64,000 nt of DNA, taken from assembly GCF_001423695.1 (NCBI RefSeq), contig NZ_LMOZ01000003.1, forward strand, positions 663,018 through 727,017, in the 5' to 3' direction. Within the stretch, counting starts at the first letter, position 1. The number at the start of each line of letters is the position of its first letter. The notes beneath the pieces were generated by a model. It made no database searches and had not been told where the DNA came from. It saw only the letters and a program-made list of their open reading frames with translations. The position numbers were made by a program, and so were the translations under genes. The stretch comes from Leifsonia sp. Leaf336 (lineage in GTDB: Bacteria; Actinomycetota; Actinomycetes; Actinomycetales; Microbacteriaceae). Shown here piece after piece: positions 50,016-57,549 of this stretch.

Positions 50016-50948
50016 TCAGCCGGCGGCGGCGGTGAGCGCCGTGAGGGCGCGATCGAGGGAGCCGCCGAGGGCCCAGCGCTCGGCGAGCGCGTCGAGCGTG
50101 GCGCGCTGCTCGGCGCTCGGTGCACGCAGGCGCGCGTCGACGGCGCCGAGCGGGAGGTCGCGCACGACCTCCACGACCGTCGGCGCCACGGCGAGGTAGT
50201 CCACCGCGGCGGCGAACCGCGCGCGCAGCGCCGGCTTCATGGCCGAGTCCGGATCGGCCGCAGCCGCTTCGATCCCGGCGAGGTCGCCGTACTCGGTGAG
50301 CAGCGCGGTCGCCGTCTTCTCGCCCACGCCGGCCACCCCCGGCAGCCCGTCTGACGTGTCGCCGCGCATCACCGCGAAGTCCGCGTACTGCCGCGCGTGG
50401 ATGCCGTACTTCGCGACGACGACCGCGTCGGTCAGCACTTCCAGATTGCTCATGCCGCGCGCCGTGTAGACCACGCGCACATCCGCCTCGTCGTCGACCA
50501 GCTGGAACAGGTCGCGATCGCCCGTCACGACGTCCACCGGCCCGGACGCGCCGGTCGCGAGCGTGCCGATCACGTCGTCGGCCTCGGCCTCCGCAGCACC
50601 CACGATCGGGATGCCGAGAGCCGTGAGCGCCTCGCGGATGACGGGCACCTGCGCCACCAGCTCGGGCGGCACCTCCTCGACGTCCACCCCGCCCGGCACC
50701 TCCTGCGCGACGCGGTGCGCCTTGTAGCTGGGGATGAGGTCGACCCGCCAGCGCGGCCTCCAGTCGTCGTCCCAGCAGGCGACCAGCGACTCCGGGCCGT
50801 ACTCGGTCACCAGCTTGGCGATGATGTCGAGCAGCCCGCGCACGGCGTTGACCGGCGTCCCGTCCGGTGCGCGCACCGTGTCGGGGACGCCGTAGAAGCC
50901 GCGGAAGTAGAGGGATGCGCTGTCGAGGAGCATCGTTCGCCCGGTCAC
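50016..50948 (-). CDS. 5'-3' exonuclease (DNA polymerase I N-terminal-like)
   Basis: The 310-residue protein has the structure-specific nuclease motifs: MLLDSASLYFRGFYG, WRVDLIPSYKAHR, AEAEADDVIGTLA with acidic metal ligands, VVTGDRDLFQLV and MRGDTSDGLPGVAGVGEKTA, the last with the helix-hairpin-helix. There is no polymerase domain, so it is a separate flap exonuclease, probably in repair or replication. GTG 50948 is the likely start; ATG 50933 is possible. It is divergent from the SRPBCC gene. Confidence 0.9.
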   Translation of the reverse strand: MTGRTMLLDSASLYFRGFYGVPDTVRAPDGTPVNAVRGLLDIIAKLVTEYGPESLVACWDDDWRPRWRVDLIPSYKAHRVAQEVPGGVDVEEVPPELVAQVPVIREALTALGIPIVGAAEAEADDVIGTLATGASGPVDVVTGDRDLFQLVDDEADVRVVYTARGMSNLEVLTDAVVVAKYGIHARQYADFAVMRGDTSDGLPGVAGVGEKTATALLTEYGDLAGIEAAAADPDSAMKPALRARFAAAVDYLAVAPTVVEVVRDLPLGAVDARLRAPSAEQRATLDALAERWALGGSLDRALTALTAAAG

Positions 50949-50981
50949 AGCCCGATCATGCCATGCCGCTAAGGTGTGCGC

Positions 50982-51431
50982 ATGGCCGGAACCGTCATCG
51001 TCGAGCGCACCGACACGATCCGTGCGCCCCAGCAGGCGCTGCTGCCGCTCATCGCCGAGCTTCCGAGCTGGGTGGAGTGGTCGCCGTGGGAGGGGACCGA
51101 CCCGACCATGAGCCGGGAGTACACCGGCACGCCCGGCACCGTCGGTTCCACGTACGCCTGGAAGGGCAACCGCAAGGCCGGTGCCGGCCGCATGCGGATC
51201 GACGGCGTGCAGCACGACGGCGTCAGCATCGACCTGGTCTTCACGCGCCCGTTCCGGTCGCACAGCCTCATCCGGTTCTCGCTCACGGAGGAGGGCGAGC
51301 AGACCCGCGTCATCTGGCGGATGGAGAGCCCCAAGACGTTCTTCAGCCGCTTCTTCAGCCTCGACAAGCTCGTCGGCGGCGACTTCGAGAAGGGGCTGCG
51401 GCAGCTGAAGCAGGTCGCGGAGGGTCGTTAG
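50982..51431 (+). CDS. SRPBCC-family (START-like) protein
   Basis: The 149-residue product has the polyketide cyclase/START-like pattern: VERTDTIRAPQQALLPLIAELPSWVEWSPWE, AYAWKGNRKAGAGRMRI-type central strands, and a C-terminal helix DFEKGLRQLKQVAEGR. These proteins bind hydrophobic ligands in a deep cavity. TAAGGT (50970-50975) lies 6 nt before the ATG. Its last 27 bases plus two more recur, at 25 of 29 positions, at 56122-56150 beyond the accessory cassette. Confidence 0.88.
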   Translation: MAGTVIVERTDTIRAPQQALLPLIAELPSWVEWSPWEGTDPTMSREYTGTPGTVGSTYAWKGNRKAGAGRMRIDGVQHDGVSIDLVFTRPFRSHSLIRFSLTEEGEQTRVIWRMESPKTFFSRFFSLDKLVGGDFEKGLRQLKQVAEGR

Positions 51432-51433
51432 CC
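51405..51433 (+). repeat. Direct repeat, left copy, at the 3' end of the SRPBCC gene
   Basis: The 29 bases starting CTGAAGCAGG and ending TCGTTAGCC match 56122-56150 at 25 positions, both ending with the TAG stop and CC. The two copies bracket the 51.5-56.1 kb accessory genes. Confidence 0.5.
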
Positions 51434-51538
51434 GGATCAGCCCGGACGGAAGCTCGTCCAGCGCCGCGGCGACGATGGCTTGCCCGATCCTGTTGCCGCG
51501 CAAGCGGACGCCCGGGGCACCGTCGGTTCTTTCCTGCT

Positions 51539-51579
51539 AACCTCGAAATGTCTCACACATATTTGACATTTCGGAGGTT
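51539..51579 (+). promoter_or_regulatory. Inverted repeat covering the ribosome site of the cassette's first gene
   Basis: AACCTCGAAATGTC (51539-51552) is complementary to GACATTTCGGAGGTT (51565-51579) apart from one bulged base, with a 12-nt loop. The right arm contains the GGAGG that serves the ATG at 51582. It could fold in mRNA and block translation, or be a DNA operator: TAACCT at 51538-51543 is also a candidate -10, in which case only part of the left arm would be transcribed. Confidence 0.6.
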
Positions 51580-51581
51580 CG

Positions 51582-51878
51582 ATGGCGAGGTCGGTCGGGG
51601 TCGACAGTTCGCAATTGCGTGCGGGGGCGCGAACGCTCAAGCGTTCGCTCGCTGACAGCAGGGTGTCTGGCGTCGATCCTCGCGAACTCGGCGGGAGTAC
51701 CGCGTGTGGCGCGTTCGATCGTTTCGTGTCGTACTGGTCGGCCGGTCAGACGGCGGTCACACAGAGCCTCGTCACGCTGGCAGAGGGGCTCGAGACGGCG
51801 GCGAGCACCTACGAACGACGTGATGCGGAAGACGCGCGGGCTGTGCGCAACGGTCAGGACCAGTCCTTTGGCTTCTAG
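51582..51878 (+). CDS. WXG100-like small protein with YxxxD motif
   Basis: The 98-residue helical protein has the size of ESX (type VII) partner proteins. The mid-protein FDRFVSYWSAGQTAVTQ holds a W near the expected turn, although W-S-A-G replaces WxG, and YERRD at residues 77-81 fits the YxxxD/E type VII export motif. It lacks a signal peptide. Its 3' end overlaps the possible start of the hydrolase gene, whose product carries a true WxG, so the two may form the heterodimer that presents both halves of the signal. The family is inferred from layout, not from a strong match. Confidence 0.6.
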   Translation: MARSVGVDSSQLRAGARTLKRSLADSRVSGVDPRELGGSTACGAFDRFVSYWSAGQTAVTQSLVTLAEGLETAASTYERRDAEDARAVRNGQDQSFGF

Positions 51879-53745
51879 GGCGGAGGACTGGTCGCCGGTC
51901 GGGTTGGACGACGATCCGACGCCGGGCGAGCACGAGACGGTGCAATACCTGGCCATCGAGGCCGGTGACGCGTCTTGGCGGTTGCGGGGTCAGGCGCACG
52001 CCGCCGATGAGGTCCTGAGAGTCCACCTGAGCGGATCGGCCTGGTCCGGGCTGGCGGCAGAGGCGTTCTCGGCACGTCTGCACGCGGTGTCGGCGGCGGC
52101 GCTCGTCGCCGCCGCGCGGCACGACGAGTGCGCGACCGCGGCGCGCGCGTGGGCGTCATCCATGTCGGTGGCCCAGGCGAAGGCGGATCAGGCGCTGAAG
52201 GACGCGAAGAAGGCGCAGAGAGACATCTCCGCGGCCGAGGCATCCATGCTGGCGGCCGGCGTCGATCCTGTGGCTCTGAGCACGGCGCGCCTGCGCCTCG
52301 AAGATGCGCAGCACGCCTTGGATGACGCGAAGCGCAAGGCACAGCAGGCGAGCGAGCACTACGACGCCGGCCAGCGGACCTTCGCCGATACTCTCGACGG
52401 CGCCCTGCATGGCGCGCTTGCAGCCCCCTCGGCGCCCGGATCGACCGCGTTGGCGTCGGCGCTGGGCAAGCTTGCCGCGATCGACCCCTTCGCGAGCACG
52501 AATTCGTCGCTGATGCAGACGCTGAGCCGGTTGAGCCCGGCCGAGTTGGCGGCGCTGGTGGCGGAAGATCCCGGCGTGCTGCAGCAGTTCTGGCAGCATC
52601 CGCCGTCGCCGGATTCGGTGGCGAAGTGGTGGGAGGGTTTGACACCGGAGCAGCGGGTCGGCTTCGAGGAGGCCGCACCCGGGGTTCTGGGCAACCTCGC
52701 GGGGCTGCCGTATGCGCTCCGGAACCGGTGCAACCTGGCTGCCTACAAGAACGCGCTCAAGCACAAGGCCGAGCTGACGGACGACCAGCGGAAGGTGCTC
52801 AGCGCTCTGAAAGACGTGCTTAGGGACCCTGATGCGTCGCTTGTGTGCTTCAATCTCGACGCGTCGGTTCCGATGGTCGCAGTCGGGTACGGCGACCTCG
52901 ACACCGCCGACACGGTCGCCTGGGCGGCGCCCGGAATGTTCTCCGACGCCGCCGAGGCCACGGGAGACTGGTCACAGGCAGTGAAGAACATCTATGTGCA
53001 GCAGAAGGATCTCGATGGCGGCCGCACGCATGGTGTGGTGGGCTGGTTGGGGTACGACACCCCAGACCCGGTGAGCGTGAACACGCCGGCGTTGGCACAG
53101 GATGGCGCCTGGCGGTTCGCGAACGAGTTGGATGGAACCCATGCTGCCCGGGCCGGGAGCCTGCCGTATGTGGGGGTGGTCGCGCACTCGTACGGGACGA
53201 CCATGGCCGCGGACGCGCTCACGCATACGAAGTATGCGGTGGACTCGTTCACGATGTTGGGCTCGGCGGGGATCGACACCGACACAGTGCACTCCTTGAC
53301 AGACCTCCATGTGAAACAGGCCGGTGGGGTCCCGGCGATCTATACCACTGCGGCGGCGGCGGACCTGCTGGCCCCGTTCGGAGCGGTGGTGGGAGGCCGC
53401 GCCGAGCCCAATCCCGAAGCAGCACGGTCACCCGGCGCTATCGCCGGTCTGTCCGTGTGGACGGGGGTTTCACTTCTGGCTGGCGCGACGCGCGTGCCGA
53501 AGACGATGGGCGGGGCGCAGTCGTTCTCCTCGGAAGGCGCCACACTGCCCAATGGCGAGGTGCTCAAGCAAACCAGGGGGCACAGCTCGCTGGGCAAGGA
53601 CGACGTCGCACTGGATCCGCTCAACGGGACCGCGCCCGAAGGCTACGGTTACCTCGACGAGGGCACGGAAGCGCTCTACAACGCAGCGTTGACCACGCTG
53701 GGTCTTCCGGGCAAGGTCGTGGGCGGGTTGAGGCCCACCGAATGA
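51823..53745 (+). CDS. Alpha/beta hydrolase (DUF1023-like) with N-terminal WXG hairpin
   Basis: The 640-residue product (ATG 51823; TTG 51868 or 51904 would be shorter) has a helical N-terminus with SAWSG (W74-S-G76), the WxG turn of ESX substrates, and a coiled-coil region to about 200. The C-terminal alpha/beta hydrolase shows GYDTPDPVSVNTPALA, nucleophile S456 in VVAHSYGTTMAADAL, and a late HSSLGKDDVALDPLNG. It resembles DUF1023 hydrolases from secreted actinobacterial proteins. No signal peptide is present, fitting type VII export. The substrate is unknown. Its stop overlaps the first lipoprotein gene (ATGA). Confidence 0.75.
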   Translation: MRKTRGLCATVRTSPLASRAEDWSPVGLDDDPTPGEHETVQYLAIEAGDASWRLRGQAHAADEVLRVHLSGSAWSGLAAEAFSARLHAVSAAALVAAARHDECATAARAWASSMSVAQAKADQALKDAKKAQRDISAAEASMLAAGVDPVALSTARLRLEDAQHALDDAKRKAQQASEHYDAGQRTFADTLDGALHGALAAPSAPGSTALASALGKLAAIDPFASTNSSLMQTLSRLSPAELAALVAEDPGVLQQFWQHPPSPDSVAKWWEGLTPEQRVGFEEAAPGVLGNLAGLPYALRNRCNLAAYKNALKHKAELTDDQRKVLSALKDVLRDPDASLVCFNLDASVPMVAVGYGDLDTADTVAWAAPGMFSDAAEATGDWSQAVKNIYVQQKDLDGGRTHGVVGWLGYDTPDPVSVNTPALAQDGAWRFANELDGTHAARAGSLPYVGVVAHSYGTTMAADALTHTKYAVDSFTMLGSAGIDTDTVHSLTDLHVKQAGGVPAIYTTAAAADLLAPFGAVVGGRAEPNPEAARSPGAIAGLSVWTGVSLLAGATRVPKTMGGAQSFSSEGATLPNGEVLKQTRGHSSLGKDDVALDPLNGTAPEGYGYLDEGTEALYNAALTTLGLPGKVVGGLRPTE

Positions 53746-54551
53746 ACCGCACGACACACTCGGCTATGAGACGCGTCGTGAGCGTAGGCATCGTGGCTGC
53801 GCTCGCGACAACATTTTTAGGAGGATGTATGTCCGTCCCCGCCTTGAGCGGCCCCGTCCCGCAGTCCCCGGGCACCCCGCAGAAGACGATCACTCAACTG
53901 TTGACCCAATGGGCGGACCTCACCAATGCCGCGATCGCCGCCACCGGCGACACCCTGGACTGGAAAGACGACACACCACTGGACAAGAGCCGCACCTGGG
54001 ATCCAGCCGCCGGAAGGGTGGGCCTGTCCCCTTGCGGAACGGTGGGGTCGAAAAGAGCTCACCAGTTGGCCGCGGTCGTGTATCACGCTGCGTTCGAACC
54101 CGACCCACATCCGATCGCGGACAAACTCACCGCCTACTGGAAAAGCGAAAGCTTTACCGTCACCAGGACCGTCGACTGGACCGACCCGACCGGCGACCAA
54201 AGCGTCGTCCTTCGCGCAGTACGGCCTGACGGCGTCTACTACGGACTCAGCGCCACCAAAAGCCTTGTCTCCATCCACGTAAGGACTGAGTGCTCCGTGC
54301 ACCCCTCCATCGACGACTGGGCCGAGGAGGGGCTGCAGAAGCGGTTTGACGAACTGGATGCCACACCGACACCGACGCCTACCCCGTCTGCGTCTGTCGC
54401 GGACGGGAGAGCCGACGCTGTCAATCCGGCAGCTTCCGCGGTGGGCTTCGATCCGGCCGACCCGTTCCGTGAGTTCCGCGAGGACGCATCCGCGAACCCG
54501 TATGCGACGAGAGCGGAGGGGGGTGCGGACGACGACGGGTGGGTCTGGTGA
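53742..54551 (+). CDS. Lipoprotein, copy 1 of a tandem pair (candidate immunity protein)
   Basis: The 269-residue product has a lipoprotein signal with lipobox LGGC, lipidated Cys at residue 29. The mature part has KTITQLLTQWADLTNAAIAATGD, SPCGTVGSKRAHQL, IADKLTAYW and a conserved end ADDDGWVW after a variable Thr/Pro linker. I do not recognise the family. It starts within the hydrolase stop, as immunity genes often do. TAGGAGG (53818-53824) in the lipobox codons, including a rare TTA, lies 4 nt before in-frame ATG 53829, so a form without the signal peptide could also be made. Confidence 0.75.
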   Translation: MNRTTHSAMRRVVSVGIVAALATTFLGGCMSVPALSGPVPQSPGTPQKTITQLLTQWADLTNAAIAATGDTLDWKDDTPLDKSRTWDPAAGRVGLSPCGTVGSKRAHQLAAVVYHAAFEPDPHPIADKLTAYWKSESFTVTRTVDWTDPTGDQSVVLRAVRPDGVYYGLSATKSLVSIHVRTECSVHPSIDDWAEEGLQKRFDELDATPTPTPTPSASVADGRADAVNPAASAVGFDPADPFREFREDASANPYATRAEGGADDDGWVW

Positions 54552-54605
54552 CTGTTCGGGCCGCCCGGCCGATGCACGTAGCACCACAGGCCGCGAGGTA
54601 CGAAG

Positions 54606-54674
54606 GCGCTGTGCAACGCAGCGTTGATCGGTCTTCCGGGCAAGGTCGTGGGCGGGTCGAGGCCCACCGGATGA
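54606..54674 (+). pseudogene. Copied 3' end of the hydrolase gene
   Basis: Between the two lipoprotein genes, 22 codons plus TGA (ALCNAALIGLPGKVVGGSRPTG) repeat the end of the hydrolase (ALYNAALTTLGLPGKVVGGLRPTE, about 53671-53745), with a 6-nt deletion and few substitutions. No start or upstream hydrolase sequence is present. It shows that the duplicated unit began inside the hydrolase gene. Confidence 0.85.
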
Positions 54675-55465
54675 ACCGCGGTACGCACGGGATCGTGGTT
54701 CGTGTCGTGCGCTTAGGCATCGTGGCGGCACTCGCCGCAACACTCTTAGGAGGATGCATGTCCGTCCCCGCTCTCAGAGGCCCCGTCCCGCAATCCCCGG
54801 GCGCCCCGCAGAAGACCATCACCCAGCTGCTGACCCAATGGGCAGACCTCACCAACGCTGCGATCGCCGCCACCGGCGACACCGAGGACTGGTACCGCAG
54901 CCCGATCATCAAGAAGGAGCCCTGGGACCCGGCCACTGAAAGGGTGGGCTTGTCCCCCTGCGGAACGGTGGGGTCGAAAAGAGCCCACCAGTTGGACGCC
55001 GGCGTCCAGCACGACCCGTTCCAACACGACCCGCACCCGATCGCGGACAAACTCACCGCCTACTGGGAGAGCGAAGGCTTTACCGTCACTAGGACCATCG
55101 ACTGGACCACCCCGAAGGGCTGGCAAAGCGTCGTCGTTCGCGCGGTACGTCCCGACGGCGTGTACTACGGGCTCACCGCCACCAACGACCTCGTCTCCAT
55201 CCACGTGAGGACGGAGTGCTCCGTTCACCCCTCCATCGACGACTGGGCACTTGAGCGGTCGTTGCGTGACCTGAATGCGCCGACGCCGACGCCTTCCTCG
55301 CCTGCGTCTCTCGGGGAAGGTGGGCCCGACGGTGTCAACCCGGAGGTTTCGGCGACGGTCGTCGACCCGTCGGAGCTGTTCCGCCAGTTCCGTGAGGACG
55401 CATCCTCAGACGCATCTTCGACGAGGGCGGAGGCGAGTGCAGACGACGACGGGTGGGCTTGGTGA
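54671..55465 (+). CDS. Lipoprotein, copy 2 of a tandem pair (candidate immunity protein)
   Basis: The 264-residue product aligns with copy 1 from end to end: signal with LGGC (Cys 29), MSVPAL, PQSPGAPQKTITQLLTQWADL, the SPCGTVGSKRAHQL block and ADDDGWAW. Divergence is strongest around residues 75-85 and in the Thr/Pro/Ser linker. The ATG overlaps the stop of the copied hydrolase end (ATGA), as in copy 1. The internal TAGGAGG (54747-54753) and ATG 54758 are kept. The shared blocks suggest a conserved binding fold and the variable parts perhaps a changed specificity. Confidence 0.75.
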   Translation: MNRGTHGIVVRVVRLGIVAALAATLLGGCMSVPALRGPVPQSPGAPQKTITQLLTQWADLTNAAIAATGDTEDWYRSPIIKKEPWDPATERVGLSPCGTVGSKRAHQLDAGVQHDPFQHDPHPIADKLTAYWESEGFTVTRTIDWTTPKGWQSVVVRAVRPDGVYYGLTATNDLVSIHVRTECSVHPSIDDWALERSLRDLNAPTPTPSSPASLGEGGPDGVNPEVSATVVDPSELFRQFREDASSDASSTRAEASADDDGWAW

Positions 55466-55525
55466 TTGTCCGCAGCCCGCACGTAACTCACCTGAGGCAG
55501 GCCGCTTTAGCGAAAGGGACTTTCT

Positions 55526-55876
55526 GTGACCGACACGGCGACCATTACCCAGAAGAAATCCCGTGCGCTCCTCGCGTTCCTGCTACTCATCGCCGCGGTG
55601 CTCGTTTTCCTGGCAGCGTTCATGGGAGGAGTGATCGCGGATTCGAGATCCGCAGCGATCTACAGGCTTAATTTCCTCGCATACCCCGTGTACGCCAGCG
55701 TCCTCATCTTCCCGCTGATAATCGCCAGCATCGTTCTCGCCGCGCGCGCCGCAATCCACGCACCTCACAACGCTCTCGCCACCCTGACGCTAGTGCTCTC
55801 CTCGCTCTGCGTCCCGCCTACACTCTCGCTGTTCCTGATTCTGCTGATCGAATTCTGGTCCAAGACTCTGTTGTGA
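55526..55876 (+). CDS. Small membrane protein ending the accessory cassette
   Basis: The 116-residue product has three hydrophobic helices (ALLAFLLLIAAVLVFLAAFMGG, then FLAYPVYASVLIFPLIIASIVLAA, then LATLTLVLSSLCVPPTLSLFLILLIEF). The GTG start is preceded by AAAGGGA. It lies 60 nt after lipoprotein copy 2 on the same strand and is lower in GC than the chromosome average here. Function is unknown; membrane immunity or an export accessory role is conjecture. Confidence 0.65.
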   Translation: MTDTATITQKKSRALLAFLLLIAAVLVFLAAFMGGVIADSRSAAIYRLNFLAYPVYASVLIFPLIIASIVLAARAAIHAPHNALATLTLVLSSLCVPPTLSLFLILLIEFWSKTLL

Positions 55877-56266
55877 CCGGCCACCTCGTGCCGAGCGGAG
55901 TACACAGCTGAGGGCGAGTACCTGCCGCCGATCGGCTACAAGTGGAGCATCACCGAATCGACCCGTCGGCCAACGTCATCCTGCGCACGATCGCGCTTAG
56001 CGTCGCACGGCTCCGCTCCGCGGTGAGAACGAATGAAATCGGCCGCGACGCGCTACACGCTGACCTGGAAGCTCAGGCTGTAGAAAACCGATCGGGCCGG
56101 AGCCCCTTCTTCGGATCGGCCCTGAAGCAGGCGGCAGAGGATCGTTAGCCCGCCGTTCGACTGAACGTCCTAGACGGGAATGCAGGAGCCGCGAGACGCT
56201 ATTCGGGTAACAGTGAAACGAACAATCGTGCCGCCCTGCTCGGCGCGACCTGAACTGGAGACTGAA
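55877..56266 (+). other. 390-nt region without a convincing gene
   Basis: A 68-codon frame at 55942-56148 ends GSALKQAAEDR and has no ribosome site or recognisable homology; it is more likely a remnant. Its last 27 bases, with the next two, repeat the 3' end of the SRPBCC gene. The sequence 56151-56266 is the leader of the haloperoxidase-like gene, with CTGGAGACTGAA before the ATG. Confidence 0.5.
56122..56150 (+). repeat. Direct repeat, right copy, beyond the accessory cassette
   Basis: It matches 51405-51433 at 25 of 29 positions and sits at the end of the remnant frame 55942-56148. It could be a target-site or attachment-site trace, or the tail of a decayed SRPBCC paralogue. Confidence 0.45.
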
Positions 56267-57103
56267 ATGGCTTTCGTGACCACGGATGACGGCGCAGAGA
56301 TCTTCTACAAGGACTGGGGCAGCCATGACGCGCAGCCCATCATGTTCCACCACGGCTGGCCGCTCTCCTCCGATGACTGGGACGCCCAAATGCTGTATTT
56401 CCTCGCAAAGGGGTATCGGGTGATCGCCAGTGACCGGCGAGGTCACGGCAGGTCATCCCAGATCGGCACGGGTCACGACATGGACCACTACGCCAGCGAC
56501 GCGTCCGCCGTCGTCGAGCACCTCGACCTCCGCAACGCCATCCACATCGGGCACTCGACAGGCGGCGGCCAGGTCGCGCGCTACGTCGCCCAGTACGGAG
56601 AACCGCAGGGACGGGTCGCCAAAGCGGTCCTGGTCTCCGCGGTGCCGCCACTGATGGTGCAGACCGACGCCAACCCGGACGGCACTCCGATCGCGGTGTT
56701 CGACGGGTTCCGCGAGGCGTTGGCCGCGAACAGGGCCGAGTTCTTCCAGGCTGTGGCCGCTGGGCCGTTCTACGGGTTCAACCGCCCGGGCGCCACCGTC
56801 TCCGAGCCGGTGATCGCCAACTGGTGGCGTCAAGGGATGATGGGAAGCGCTCTCGCCCACTACGAAGGCATCAAAGCCTTCTCCGAGACCGACCAGACGG
56901 AGGATCTGAAGGCGATCTCCGTGCCGGTGCTGGTCATGCAGGGCGATGACGACCAGGTCGTGCCGTACAAAGATGCGTCGCTGAAGCAGGCTGAACTCCT
57001 CCAGAACTCGACGCTCAAGATCTATGAGGGCTACCCGCACGGAATGCTGACGACCCACGCCGACGTCATCAACCCCGACCTCCTCGCGTTCATCCAGCAG
57101 TAA
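56267..57103 (+). CDS. Alpha/beta hydrolase, non-heme haloperoxidase-like
   Basis: The 278-residue protein matches the cofactor-free haloperoxidase/perhydrolase group: FVTTDDGAEIFYKDWGSHDAQPIMFHHGWPLSSDDWD, nucleophile Ser in IHIGHSTGGGQVARY, Asp in VLVMQGDDDQVVP and His in YPHGML. In vivo such enzymes are esterases or perhydrolases. GGAG lies 8 nt before the ATG at 56267. It flanks the accessory region and is typical chromosomal coding in composition. Confidence 0.92.
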   Translation: MAFVTTDDGAEIFYKDWGSHDAQPIMFHHGWPLSSDDWDAQMLYFLAKGYRVIASDRRGHGRSSQIGTGHDMDHYASDASAVVEHLDLRNAIHIGHSTGGGQVARYVAQYGEPQGRVAKAVLVSAVPPLMVQTDANPDGTPIAVFDGFREALAANRAEFFQAVAAGPFYGFNRPGATVSEPVIANWWRQGMMGSALAHYEGIKAFSETDQTEDLKAISVPVLVMQGDDDQVVPYKDASLKQAELLQNSTLKIYEGYPHGMLTTHADVINPDLLAFIQQ

Positions 57104-57104
57104 T

Positions 57105-57129
57105 CGCCGCCGTCGGCGTTCCGGCGGCG
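57105..57129. terminator. Hairpin between the haloperoxidase and SnoaL-like genes
   Basis: CGCCGCCG (57105-57112) pairs perfectly with CGGCGGCG (57122-57129) around a 9-nt loop, directly after the stop at 57103 and before the convergent stop at 57136. It could serve both strands. Confidence 0.6.
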
Positions 57130-57135
57130 GTGCAG

Positions 57136-57495
57136 CTAGGCCGCCAGGTACGTCCCGTGCCCGCGCCTCACGAATTCGCCGTCGAACTCGAGCACCTCGC
57201 AGACGACCCCGCCGTTCTGGTTGCGGTAGCGGATCACGATCGTGCTCGCGCCGACGTAGTGGTCGAGCACCTCGAAGTGGAGGTCGGGGAGCGCGGCGAG
57301 CCCCGCCGTCCAGTAGGTGCGGAGCGCCTCCTTGCCGCGGGCCACGCCTCCGCTGCCTGGCAGGAAGCGCTCCGCGAGCGGGGACGTGAAGACGACGTCG
57401 TCGGTGTAGTGGTCGAGCAGGCCCTCCAGATCGTGGGCGTTCCAGTCGGCGACCCACTGGTCGACGAACCGGCGGGCGAAGTCGGCGCTGATCAT
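57136..57495 (-). CDS. SnoaL-like/NTF2-fold protein
   Basis: The 119-residue protein has the NTF2-like cone fold pattern: FARRFVDQWVADWNAHDLEGLLDHYTDDVVFTSP, ALRTYWTAGLAALPDLHFEVLDHY and a C-terminal strand pair. Such proteins are small isomerases, cyclases or binding proteins; the substrate is unknown. ATG 57495 is chosen; the frame continues to 57993 only antisense to the NUDIX gene. CATGCT 6 nt upstream may be the -10. Confidence 0.82.
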   Translation of the reverse strand: MISADFARRFVDQWVADWNAHDLEGLLDHYTDDVVFTSPLAERFLPGSGGVARGKEALRTYWTAGLAALPDLHFEVLDHYVGASTIVIRYRNQNGGVVCEVLEFDGEFVRRGHGTYLAA

Positions 57496-57549
57496 CCCCA
57501 CAGCATGGCACCGCGGCGGAAGGGCTGGCCCGATCGGTAGCGTGGAGGC

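Noticed and set aside
51563-51568. TTGACA as the -35 of the cassette promoter
   Set aside because: It lies only 13 nt before the start codon, too close for a promoter of that gene, and is part of the inverted repeat.
55942-56148. 68-codon frame after the accessory cassette as a real gene
   Set aside because: No ribosome site, no leaderless hexamer and no recognisable protein features; treated as a remnant.
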